This document shows, one piece after another, positions 35,837 to 44,045 of a DNA stretch of 64,000 nucleotides. How positions within the stretch are numbered: position 1 is the stretch's first letter; each line of letters begins with the position of its first letter. The notes beneath the pieces were generated by a model, which was given only the letters and a program-made list of their open reading frames with translations, searched no databases and was not told where the DNA came from. The translations under genes were made by a program, and so were the position numbers. Source of the stretch: Marinobacterium lutimaris (GTDB lineage: Bacteria; Pseudomonadota; Gammaproteobacteria; Pseudomonadales; Balneatricaceae); contig NZ_FNVQ01000003.1 of NCBI RefSeq assembly GCF_900108065.1, positions 124,001 through 188,000 on the forward strand. The letters run 5' to 3'.

Positions 35837-36835
35837 ATGATGATTAAAACAATCAAGCATTGGCTGATTGTACTTGCAGCCGTGAGCACCCTGGCCATCG
35901 CATCTCAGGCACGCGCCGAGTCATACAACATGACCGTAGCCGGCGCTTCACCGGGAGGCCTCTGGAGTCTTCTGGGTGCCGGCATCGATGCCAGCGTCAA
36001 AAAAGCCTACCCTGGTTCTACCATCACCTACCAAACCTCTGGTGGTGGTATCGCGAACGTAGGGGTACTGGATCGTGACCAGGCCGATATGGCGCTTATC
36101 CACGATGCTGAGATGTTGCTGGCAGAATCTGGCAGCGCTCCCTTCCGCGAGCCAATCACCTCCCTGAGCGTACTCTCATACATGTATACCTGGGCGCCTA
36201 TGCAGGCACTCATGCGCAACAGCTTTGCCGAAGAGTATGGCATCGAGTCTTTTGAAGATATCGCAGAAGTTAAACCGCCCATCGTGGTGGCGATAAACCG
36301 TCGCGGCAACATCGCATCCAGCGTCGCTGAAGAGATGTTTAAGGCGATCGGCGTAACGGCTGACGATATCAAAAGCTGGGGCGGCGAGCTGATTTACGCG
36401 GCCTCCGATGAGCAGATGAGCCTGATCCAGGACCGTCGCGCCGACATGATTCTGAACTCACTGTTTGTTCGCCACAGCTCCATCATGCAGGCCGGCAATA
36501 GCGTCGAACTGACGCTGCTTCCGCTTGCCCAGAGCACCATCGACACCGTGAATACCAATAGCGGTACGATCGCCTTCACCATCCCCGCCGAGACCTATGA
36601 ATGGTCACCAGCCGAGGTTAACACCGTATCACTGGGCGCAGCCCTGGCGGTGCGCGCCGATATGGATGAGCAGACCGCTTACAACCTGACCAAAGCCCTG
36701 TTTGAGAACTACCAGACCCTCGCAGGAGTGCACCCGGCCATGGCCGCGCTTACCCCTGAGGTAATGGCGTCGGTTGAAGCTGTTCCTTACCACAAGGGAG
36801 CTCTGCGCTACCTGACCGAAGCCGGCCTGAAATAA
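35837..36835 (+). CDS. TAXI-family TRAP transporter solute-binding protein
   Basis: A 332-residue periplasmic protein. Signal peptide at residues 1-27 (cut after ARA); then the TAXI signature region with AGASPGGLWSLLGAGI, QTSGGGIANVGVLDRDQADMAL and GTIAFTIPAETY. It is followed 34 bp later by the fused permease, giving a complete TAXI-TRAP system. By context it binds the aromatic dicarboxylate that the operon degrades. CAAGAGG lies ahead of the start. Confidence 0.87.
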   Translation: MMIKTIKHWLIVLAAVSTLAIASQARAESYNMTVAGASPGGLWSLLGAGIDASVKKAYPGSTITYQTSGGGIANVGVLDRDQADMALIHDAEMLLAESGSAPFREPITSLSVLSYMYTWAPMQALMRNSFAEEYGIESFEDIAEVKPPIVVAINRRGNIASSVAEEMFKAIGVTADDIKSWGGELIYAASDEQMSLIQDRRADMILNSLFVRHSSIMQAGNSVELTLLPLAQSTIDTVNTNSGTIAFTIPAETYEWSPAEVNTVSLGAALAVRADMDEQTAYNLTKALFENYQTLAGVHPAMAALTPEVMASVEAVPYHKGALRYLTEAGLK

Positions 36836-36869
36836 GGCCTGCTCTTCAGACAATTAGGGGTGAGTGACT

Positions 36870-38780
36870 ATGCGCCAACTGCTGAGTTCACTGGTTGAAA
36901 CGGGAACCAGAAGAAAGTTAACAGGCAAACTCGGCACAACCGTTAAAACTTGTGCTGCACTGATTGCTATCGCTGTTATCTATACCACCACGGTCGTCTA
37001 CATCGACCTGTTCGTCATGACAGTCGTGTTTTTGTCCGCCATTCTCGCGCTACTGTTCCTGATGTACACCGCCGGTCCCAATGGCCGGCTAGACCGCCCA
37101 AGTGCAATGGACTGGTTATTTTCCGTAGCCAGTATCGTCGTCGGCATCTACTTCTTTGTTGAAAGCGGTCGTATAGCCGAGCGCATCACGCTGCTGTTCC
37201 CACTGGAAACGCCAGACCTGGTCGCTGCATCTGTACTTCTGGCATTAACCATTGAAGCCACACGCCGCACGGTCGGTGTGGGCCTCACCAGCGTGGTTTC
37301 TGTCTTCGTGCTGTACAACCTGTTTGGCCACAGCCTGCCTGCGGGACTTGGCTTCCGGGAAGTCAGCTACAACCACTTTCTCGACATCATGATGTTCACC
37401 ACCGACGGTCTGTTCGGTGTACCTCTGCGGGTAGCGGCAACCTACGCCTTCCTGTTTGTTTTGTTCGGCACCTTTCTTTCTCGTGCGGGAGGTGCCGACT
37501 TTTTCTACAACTTCGCATCCTCACTGGCCGGACGTAAGGTCGGCGGCCCCGCGAAGATCTCGGTAATCTCTTCCGGCCTGTACGGCACCATGTCCGGCAG
37601 CCCCACCTCGGATGTGGTCACTACCGGTTCGATTACCATTCCGATCATGCAGAGGCTCGGTTACAGCAAGCCACTCTCCGGCAGTGTTGAAGTAGCCGCA
37701 TCGACAGGAGGCAGCCTGCTTCCGCCGGTGATGGGCTCGGCAGCCTTTATCATGGCCGAGTACACCGGGATCGATTACCGCGATATCGCCATCGCCGGCA
37801 TCGTTCCAGCCCTGCTCTACTACCTCTGCGTATACACCCAGATACATCTGCGCTCCCGCAAGATGGGCCTTGGCGGCTTGAACGCTGACGAGATTCCGAA
37901 AATGCGCACAACACTAAGCAATGGCGGGCTCTTTATTATCCCGCTGGTAGCTCTCTCTGTTGCGCTGATTCTAGGCTACTCGCCCACCTACGTGGCTGCG
38001 ATCGCCACGCTGGTAGTACTCATCGTCTCGGCGGTAAAACCTTCCACAAGGATGAGCGTCCGCGATGTGTGGGATGCACTGGGTGAGACAACATTGAGAA
38101 TGGTAGCAGTGGTCGCTGCCTGTGCGGCGGCGGGCCTTGTAATCGGCGGGATTTCGATGACGGGTCTCGGCGGCAAGTTTGCCGACCTGGTATTCCTGCT
38201 GTCCGGCAACAGTACCATTCTGGTTCTGGTGATTTCGGCGATGCTGGCGATCATTCTCGGTATGGGTATGCCAACGCCCTCCGCCTTTATCCTGGCAGCC
38301 GTGCTGGTCGGACCAACGCTGAACTCACTGGATTTCAGCCTGATGCAGACCAATATGTTCATTCTTTACTTCGCCGTCCTCTCTGCGATGACTCCTCCTG
38401 TTGCCGTAGCAGCCTTTGCAGCCGCAGCGATCGCTGATGCCAAACCTTTAAGTATCGCAGTGGGTGCTGTGCGCCTGGCGATCACAGCGTTTATCGTGCC
38501 CTTTGCCTTTATGTACGGGGACGGATTGCTGTTGAACGGTAGCTGGATTGATATCTCTACCGCCTGCATCACCGCCGGCATCGGGGTCATTCTGCTCAGC
38601 ATCGGGATTGAGGGGTTCTGGAAAGACAGCCTGACCACCCAGGCCCGGATCGGCTTCGGTGTTTCCGGCCTGCTGTTTATCTTCCCGAGTACGGCGGCCA
38701 TCGTTGCGGGTGTAATTCTGTTCATCGTTTCGATGCTGATGACGCCTCACCTTCGATTTCGAATGAAGCTATCTAGCTGA
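36870..38780 (+). CDS. Fused TRAP transporter permease (DctQM type)
   Basis: A 636-residue inner-membrane protein in which a small 4-helix DctQ-like part (residues 25-145) is joined to the 12-helix DctM part, the form that pairs with TAXI binding proteins. Landmarks are GTFLSRAGGADFFYNFA, SGLYGTMSGSPTSDVVTTGS and GMGMPTPSAFILAAVLVGP. The ATG at 36870 follows AGGGGTGAG. It imports its substrate with Na+ as the driving ion. Last gene of the rightward operon. Confidence 0.88.
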   Translation: MRQLLSSLVETGTRRKLTGKLGTTVKTCAALIAIAVIYTTTVVYIDLFVMTVVFLSAILALLFLMYTAGPNGRLDRPSAMDWLFSVASIVVGIYFFVESGRIAERITLLFPLETPDLVAASVLLALTIEATRRTVGVGLTSVVSVFVLYNLFGHSLPAGLGFREVSYNHFLDIMMFTTDGLFGVPLRVAATYAFLFVLFGTFLSRAGGADFFYNFASSLAGRKVGGPAKISVISSGLYGTMSGSPTSDVVTTGSITIPIMQRLGYSKPLSGSVEVAASTGGSLLPPVMGSAAFIMAEYTGIDYRDIAIAGIVPALLYYLCVYTQIHLRSRKMGLGGLNADEIPKMRTTLSNGGLFIIPLVALSVALILGYSPTYVAAIATLVVLIVSAVKPSTRMSVRDVWDALGETTLRMVAVVAACAAAGLVIGGISMTGLGGKFADLVFLLSGNSTILVLVISAMLAIILGMGMPTPSAFILAAVLVGPTLNSLDFSLMQTNMFILYFAVLSAMTPPVAVAAFAAAAIADAKPLSIAVGAVRLAITAFIVPFAFMYGDGLLLNGSWIDISTACITAGIGVILLSIGIEGFWKDSLTTQARIGFGVSGLLFIFPSTAAIVAGVILFIVSMLMTPHLRFRMKLSS

Positions 38781-38842
38781 ATGAAGCGAATAGGAAAAGT
38801 TTAGCTTTTCGAAAAACCTAGTTGGCCCTGTAAGACCCTTTT

Positions 38843-38879
38843 AGCCGGTACGACGCCAAGATCGCACCGGCTTTTTTTT
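38843..38879 (+). terminator. Terminator of oxygenase-transporter operon
   Basis: AGCCGGT and ACCGGCT form a 7-bp stem with a 16-base loop followed by eight T. Confidence 0.85.
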
Positions 38880-39264
38880 CGTTCGAGCAGAACGTCATAG
38901 CACTCTACGTTACTTCGCCAAATATCATCCTGCCGGCTGGAAAACGAAGACCAGCCTCCCCATCAAGCCTCCAACCTGATCCTCAAACTCAACAGCAGCT
39001 CCCCCATCTGCTCACCCTCCATAAAACAGAGAGTCCCCAGCCTCTTTCGAAGTCGACGCCCAGTAAAAAAGCAGGGCTCATAGGGATCATCAGACGACAC
39101 GGACCGCAGCGACAGAACAGGCAGCAAAGGAGAGGTAACAAAAGAATGGGCAGTAAAATTGGAGGACGCGAGCAGGCGCGTTTAGCGATAGTGGCGGCCT
39201 GCCCTGGAGGTGAAAGCGGAGAATGGACCGACCTGCTCGCTATCTAAAAGAGGCTGAAATAAAA
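38880..39264. other. Gap between terminators, possible gene remnant on minus strand
   Basis: About 385 bp without an assigned gene. On the minus strand a frame without a good start codon stays open from about 39172 to a TGA near 38963 and ends in GELLLSLRIRLEA; its composition looks partly protein-like, so it may be the tail of a lost gene. I could not name it. Confidence 0.3.
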
Positions 39265-39293
39265 AGGAGCGGCTCCATTACGGAGCCGCTCCT
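39265..39293 (-). terminator. Terminator of the leftward reductase-aldolase operon
   Basis: AGGAGCGGCTCC and GGAGCCGCTCCT form a perfect 12-bp stem with a five-base loop; read on the minus strand it is followed by TTTTTATTT. Confidence 0.85.
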
Positions 39294-39317
39294 GCAGGCA
39301 AAACGCTTTTTTTTGCG

Positions 39318-40061
39318 CTAGCTTTCCTGCCAGCTTAACTGCGCCTTGCGGGCATTCATTCTCCAGAGCTGCCAGGGGCGCTCGACCTGACCTTCAATGG
39401 TCTTCTGGGTCGTCTGGGTTTCGCCGTCGGTCAGGAATTCAATGGGACCGAGGCGACTGGCTTCGGCCTGTAGCTTCGCATTCACTTCAACATATACCGC
39501 ACGATACACCGCCTGCTTCAGCGTTGGCGCCACAACGGTGGAACCATGGCCCCGCATCAAGACTACGGTGTTATCAGCAAGTGTATCGGATAGCGCGGCG
39601 CCCAGCTTCTGGTTGGTAATCAGCAGATCTGTCGCATCACCGGCCACATCACGAATCTCGAAATTCGGGACATGATTGCCGATGAAGCCACTCATATGAC
39701 ACATGGGGCGAAGCGGGCTCGACTTTACGGCGCTGAACGGCACTACGGATGGTGAATGGCTATGCACCACCGCCATGACATCTGGCCTGGCGCGGTAAAT
39801 CTCCCCATGTATATAGCGCTCCAGGTAGACTTTCCGGGTATCGCCATCGACCACGTTGCCGTCTAAGTCGAATTCGATAATATCTTCACGAGTCACCAGA
39901 CCTGGTGCCATATTTCGCGAGAGAAAATAGTGGTCCGGGTTTTCCGGATTACGCACGCTCACATGCCCAAAGGCATCCACGACCCCCTGGTTAAACAGGA
40001 TAAGATTCGCATCGACCAGGTCATCGAGCAGGCTACTGAGCAACTTCGGTTGGGTTTTCAT
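39318..40061 (-). CDS. Class II aldolase/adducin-type protein, possible dihydroxyphthalate decarboxylase
   Basis: A 247-residue protein of the class II aldolase/adducin family with metal ligands His100, His102 (VVHSHS) and His172 (RGHGST), and a glutamate near 87. The start at 40061 has GGAG upstream; an ATG 54 bases earlier lacks one. Family members include 3,4-dihydroxyphthalate 2-decarboxylase of Gram-positive phthalate pathways, so a hydroxyaromatic decarboxylase is a reasonable guess in this operon. Last gene of the leftward operon. Confidence 0.78.
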   Translation of the reverse strand: MKTQPKLLSSLLDDLVDANLILFNQGVVDAFGHVSVRNPENPDHYFLSRNMAPGLVTREDIIEFDLDGNVVDGDTRKVYLERYIHGEIYRARPDVMAVVHSHSPSVVPFSAVKSSPLRPMCHMSGFIGNHVPNFEIRDVAGDATDLLITNQKLGAALSDTLADNTVVLMRGHGSTVVAPTLKQAVYRAVYVEVNAKLQAEASRLGPIEFLTDGETQTTQKTIEGQVERPWQLWRMNARKAQLSWQES

Positions 40062-40098
40062 TATTATTGGATCTCCGGCTTTGCAGGCGATCTCGCGT

Positions 40099-40614
40099 TC
40101 AGCCGTCGGGCTCACCTTCCGACTCGGATGACTGATTGTCGACCGCCAGGTTATCTATCATGGTAAGCAGTGTCTTACGGGTCGCTTCACTCTCGGCTTC
40201 AGATACGCCCGCCAACGCAATGTGGTTGACCTCCTCAGCCAGCGGAGTCAGCACGTCCTTGAGCTCCTTTCCCTTATCAGTCAGGAAAATATGCTGCTTG
40301 CGACGATTACCGTTTAGATGTCTGCGCTCGATGAGGCCATTTGCCTCCATCGCTTTCAGCGCAGTAAAGGTTGTAGGCTCCATCACGCCCGCCTGATCAC
40401 TGAGTTCTCTCTGAGACAGGCCTTCAGTAGCCCAGAGAATCCTCAGAAATGACCAGTGGCCAAAGCTGACTCCATGTTCGGCCAGCCTGCGCTGGAGGCT
40501 TTTGGCAAGAAGACGACTGGCGTCGCGCACCAGGTGCGCCATACGATCGTCCGGCACCTGCTGATGCCAATGCCGCAAAACACTTTCCGTTTCACGGACG
40601 TCACGCTTTGTCAT
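40099..40614 (-). CDS. MarR-family transcriptional regulator
   Basis: A 171-residue winged-helix regulator. The MarR core runs from about residue 30 to 145 with LSQRELSDQAGVMEPTTFTALKAME as recognition region and HLNGNRRKQHIFLTDKGKEL as the wing. It is the third gene of the leftward operon, four bases after the dehydrogenase gene. It is the natural candidate for binding the TTAGATATCTAA palindromes and releasing them when an aromatic ligand is present. Confidence 0.88.
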   Translation of the reverse strand: MTKRDVRETESVLRHWHQQVPDDRMAHLVRDASRLLAKSLQRRLAEHGVSFGHWSFLRILWATEGLSQRELSDQAGVMEPTTFTALKAMEANGLIERRHLNGNRRKQHIFLTDKGKELKDVLTPLAEEVNHIALAGVSEAESEATRKTLLTMIDNLAVDNQSSESEGEPDG

Positions 40615-40618
40615 AGAG

Positions 40619-41821
40619 TCAGGCTCCTTCTGCCCTCACCGGGCACTGATGATACAAGTCGATCGCCTGACCGGTTCGCGCTGACTCTAGCAGCGCGAAG
40701 CACACTTCCATGGTTGCTAACCCCCACTCGCCGGAATGGATTGGGGGAACATCGTTACGAACTGCGGCGATCAGTTCGTCGAGAACTTCCCGCCGTGGAA
40801 TATCAGGCGCTCCCAAGGGTACAAGACGGTGTTCAGTATGACCATAAACGTCGATGCCGGCGGGGGTTGGCTTCAGATCGGCCCCTTCGCAACTGGCCAT
40901 GATCCAACCAAAGTGGTTATGTGCGATCCCCTCAAGCGAAGTGTCTGAAAGCCCCAGGTCGGGGCCATAGGCACGCCGGTTCTTCAAAGCAGCCTCCTCC
41001 TCAGACGAGGTCACGGCTTGCAGTGCAGCACGAGCTTTGCCGTACTCCGAAGGCCCGCGAGGCTGCCCCAGCTCTCCGCTCCAGCCGTTCAGTTCATCGC
41101 TATCGAAATGGCCATAACCGCTGTAAGTGAGGGTGGCAAAACAACCATTCGCGAAAGTCAGCAGTGCGGAATAAGCGCCTTCGGTAGGGCGCTTGGGATC
41201 CCACTGACCGGTTTGCGCCATAACCCGGGTGACTTCACCGCCGCCCAAAAGACGCACGATATCAACCTGGTGAGCCGCCTGGCTGTATACCACTCCGCCC
41301 CCCTGAGCTGTATCCAATTCCTCAGGCCGACGGGGCCGGTAAAGAAAGTCGGTGTAGTTGAAAGCGTTGATCATTTTTACCCGGCCATATTCACCCGAGC
41401 GGATCATTCTGGCGGTTTGGAGATAAGGGGAATCAAAGCTGTGGCTATGCCCAACGAGCAACCGACACCCCGCCTGTTGCATCGCATCGATCATTGCCCG
41501 GCAATCAGATAGCGAAAGCGCCATCGGCTTTTCAACCAGCACATGCTTGCCATAGCGCGCCGCACACTCCACCTGCTCACGATGCAGGCCGTGAGGTGAG
41601 GCTATATAAACGGCTTCAACCTCAGGGTTCTGGCATAGCGACTCGAAGTCTGAATAGCCGGTGCCACCGAAATCGGCCTCAAATCTCTCCAGAGCTTCGG
41701 TTCTCGGATCTGCAGCGGCCACCAGCTTTACTCCGGAATGCGCCGCTATTGTCGGCATCAGCAGCATAAAACCGCGTCCCAGCCCAGCAACTCCCAGGCG
41801 CAATGGGTCTGATCTGTTCAT
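40619..41821 (-). CDS. pht4: Gfo/Idh/MocA dehydrogenase, phthalate dihydrodiol dehydrogenase-like
   Basis: A 400-residue NAD-dependent dehydrogenase. The Rossmann fingerprint is LGVAGLGRGFML (residues 9-20), EKP with the catalytic Lys is at 97-99, and GGGVVYSQAAHQVDIVRLLGG is a conserved active-site segment. In phthalate clusters this family oxidises cis-4,5-dihydro-4,5-dihydroxyphthalate to 4,5-dihydroxyphthalate. Its start overlaps the end of the reductase gene by ATGA. Confidence 0.85.
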   Translation of the reverse strand: MNRSDPLRLGVAGLGRGFMLLMPTIAAHSGVKLVAAADPRTEALERFEADFGGTGYSDFESLCQNPEVEAVYIASPHGLHREQVECAARYGKHVLVEKPMALSLSDCRAMIDAMQQAGCRLLVGHSHSFDSPYLQTARMIRSGEYGRVKMINAFNYTDFLYRPRRPEELDTAQGGGVVYSQAAHQVDIVRLLGGGEVTRVMAQTGQWDPKRPTEGAYSALLTFANGCFATLTYSGYGHFDSDELNGWSGELGQPRGPSEYGKARAALQAVTSSEEEAALKNRRAYGPDLGLSDTSLEGIAHNHFGWIMASCEGADLKPTPAGIDVYGHTEHRLVPLGAPDIPRREVLDELIAAVRNDVPPIHSGEWGLATMEVCFALLESARTGQAIDLYHQCPVRAEGA

Positions 41822-42786
41822 TCGGGCAGACCTATGACCAGCTCTTTGCTCAGAGCACGAGACACACAGGGAATAACATAACGCTCTTGCTCTTCATCAC
41901 TGAGCAGAAGATCACGATGGTCAGCCTCCCCCTCCAACAGATCACAGCGACAGGTGCCGCAGGTTCCGCTTTCGCAGGAGTAAGGAACATCGACTCCATG
42001 TTCATTGAGCGCTTCAAGCATGGTCTGGCCCGCCCCCACGCTTACAATTTCATCGCTCCCCTGAATCCGGACGCTGAAGGGCTCGTCATCGGGGCGGTGC
42101 GCCGCATCGGCAGAGCCGAAATCCTCGAAGTGCACGCTGCTCGGAGACCAGTGCCCGGTCATATCACGCACCTCTTCCATCAACCCGCGCGAACCGCAGC
42201 AATACAGATAAGCACCTTTCGGCTGCTCCAGCACCGGCCAGAGATCGAGCCGGTTTTCGGGGTCTCCGTGGGTGTGATGAATGACCACCTTGCCGCGGTA
42301 TTCGGGTAACTCGAACTCATCAAGAAAAGCGGTTTGTTCGGGATGACGGCTGAGGTAGTAAAGCTTCCAGGGCTTGCCTGCGGCCTCGATCAGTTCCTGA
42401 ATCATCGCGTATAGAGGCGTTATACCTATGCCACCGGCGACAAAGATGTATCGGGTAGGATTACCGGTCAGGGGGAAGTCATTAACCGGCGCCGAGATCG
42501 CAAAGGTATCGCCAACTGCGCTTTCATCTACAAGACTGCGCGAACCGCCCTTTCCTTCGGCTTCGTATTTAACAACGATCACATAACGATCAGTTTCGCC
42601 GGAGCCCTGGCATAGCGAGTATTGGCGCTCCTGGCCACTGGGGACCTGAACCTTAATATGGGCGCCAGCTTCGCTGGGGGGGAGTTCAACGCCAGGTGCC
42701 GGAGCAAATTCAAAACGATAAATGCCTTCGGCTACGGCTTCTTTGCTAACGAGAGTCACAGACAGATCAAGCGGTGCATGGGCCAT
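41818..42786 (-). CDS. pht2: Phthalate dioxygenase reductase (FMN + 2Fe-2S)
   Basis: A 322-residue reductase of the phthalate dioxygenase reductase class: FMN-binding domain with RQYSL (54-58), NAD domain with GGIGITP (118-124) and YLYCCGSRGLM (194-204), then a C-terminal plant-type ferredoxin with Cys271, Cys276, Cys279 and Cys307. It passes electrons from NADH to the Rieske oxygenase at 33401. AGGAGG precedes the ATG. First gene of a leftward four-gene operon (reductase, dehydrogenase, MarR, class II aldolase-type). Confidence 0.9.
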   Translation of the reverse strand: MAHAPLDLSVTLVSKEAVAEGIYRFEFAPAPGVELPPSEAGAHIKVQVPSGQERQYSLCQGSGETDRYVIVVKYEAEGKGGSRSLVDESAVGDTFAISAPVNDFPLTGNPTRYIFVAGGIGITPLYAMIQELIEAAGKPWKLYYLSRHPEQTAFLDEFELPEYRGKVVIHHTHGDPENRLDLWPVLEQPKGAYLYCCGSRGLMEEVRDMTGHWSPSSVHFEDFGSADAAHRPDDEPFSVRIQGSDEIVSVGAGQTMLEALNEHGVDVPYSCESGTCGTCRCDLLEGEADHRDLLLSDEEQERYVIPCVSRALSKELVIGLPE

Positions 42787-42808
42787 GGAATGCTAGCCTC
42801 CTATTATT

Positions 42809-42822
42809 CTTATATATCTAAG
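42809..42822. promoter_or_regulatory. Near-palindrome CTTATATATCTAAG, candidate MarR operator
   Basis: Fourteen bases matching the 33168 palindrome except at one position. It sits 22 bp upstream of the reductase start and overlaps a plausible TATAAG -10 on the minus strand; it is also upstream of the nadC-like gene on the plus strand. Confidence 0.58.
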
Positions 42823-42919
42823 TTTATTGCCAGTCTGCGAAAAATACAGGATCATTGCAAGCAGGAATTACGAACTGCAATCAGCTGCAATCCACCAAAA
42901 ATAAGAGTAGAGAGGTTCT

Positions 42920-43774
42920 ATGTACCCCATCGATACGGCTCAATTGAGAACGGCCACTAGCGAAAATGTCGTGGCGGCATTGGCCGAGGATGTAGGCAGC
43001 GGTGACATAAATGCCGCTCTGATAGGCACCGACAGTCACGCCCACGCACGAATCATCACCCGCCAGGAAGCGGTGTTCTGTGGCCGTGACTGGGCCGACG
43101 AAGTATTCCGGCAGCTGGATCCTTCGGTTCAGCTGGAGTGGGCAGTATCGGATGGAGATAAAGTACAGCCCAACGCTACGCTGGTGACTCTGCAAGGGCC
43201 AGCACGTTCACTGCTGACCGGAGAGCGGGCCGTGCTCAATTTCCTGCAATTACTTTCAGGTACCGCAACGCGAACCGGCTGGTTCGTTAAGCAGGTGGAA
43301 GGCACTGGGGTGCAACTTCTCGATACACGCAAAACCCTCCCGGGGCTTCGCCTGGCGCAGAAATACGCAGTGAGATGTGGCGGCGGTCAAAATCATCGTA
43401 TGGGTCTCTACGACGCTTTCCTGATCAAGGAAAATCATATTGCCGCCTGCGGTGGACTGGCTGAAGCCGTAGAGGCCGCACACCGTTCCGCTCCCGGTAA
43501 ACTTGTGGAAGTGGAAACCGAAACCCTGGAAGAGCTTGACCAGGCCCTGGATGCGGGCGCTGATGTGATTATGCTCGATAACTTTTCCTTGTCGGATACC
43601 CAAGCCGCCGTTGAGAAAAGTCGCGGCAGAGCCAAGATTGAAGCGTCCGGCGGTATCAACAACGAGACTTTGATCGCGATCGCCAGGACCGGCGTCGACT
43701 TTATCTCCATGGGCACATTGACCAAGGATGTAAGCGCCATCGATCTCTCGATGAGACTGAGTGTCATCGACTGA
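42920..43774 (+). CDS. nadC: Nicotinate-nucleotide pyrophosphorylase (quinolinate PRTase) paralogue
   Basis: A 284-residue full-length NadC-type enzyme. Landmarks: [59 protein letters not shown] and [10 protein letters not shown], covering the phosphoribosyl and quinolinate sites. It converts quinolinate and PRPP to nicotinate mononucleotide. There are no nadA or nadB genes beside it. Quinolinate is a pyridine analogue of phthalate, and nadC copies are known from other phthalate clusters (for example Burkholderia), where extra enzyme is thought to relieve interference by phthalate. AGAGAGG ribosome binding site. Confidence 0.9.
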   Translation: MYPIDTAQLRTATSENVVAALAEDVGSGDINAALIGTDSHAHARIITRQEAVFCGRDWADEVFRQLDPSVQLEWAVSDGDKVQPNATLVTLQGPARSLLTGERAVLNFLQLLSGTATRTGWFVKQVEGTGVQLLDTRKTLPGLRLAQKYAVRCGGGQNHRMGLYDAFLIKENHIAACGGLAEAVEAAHRSAPGKLVEVETETLEELDQALDAGADVIMLDNFSLSDTQAAVEKSRGRAKIEASGGINNETLIAIARTGVDFISMGTLTKDVSAIDLSMRLSVID

Positions 43775-43785
43775 CTCAAAAGGCG

Positions 43786-43935
43786 GAGCCAGATACTGTC
43801 TCCGTCATCCTCCCTTCCATCACCACGGATGGTAGCTTTACCGAATCGGGCCTGGATCTGCAGACAGAAATACGAGCAACTGATCCCTGGAAACAGACCT
43901 GTGAGACCGTTAAGCTCGCATCTAATAAAAGCTGC
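43786..43935 (+). pseudogene. Remnant of a P5CR-like gene (C-terminal part)
   Basis: In the frame starting GAG CCA GAT the sequence reads through SITTDGSFTESGLDLQTEI and DPWKQTCETVKLAS, closely matching SIATEGTFTKTGLDLLREK and EPWKEACEVIQKAL at the C-terminus of the protein encoded at 31837. Nothing upstream matches its Rossmann domain, so only the last 45 or so codons survive. It is not likely to be expressed as a functional protein. Confidence 0.75.
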
Positions 43936-44045
43936 ATCCTCCAAACTAGCTGCTACTCAAGAGTTCCGGTCAACTAGCCTACGGCTGGTCACTGCATCGT
44001 TTTCTATATCCGCTACAAACGCAAAGATAGATAAGGAATTTACAA

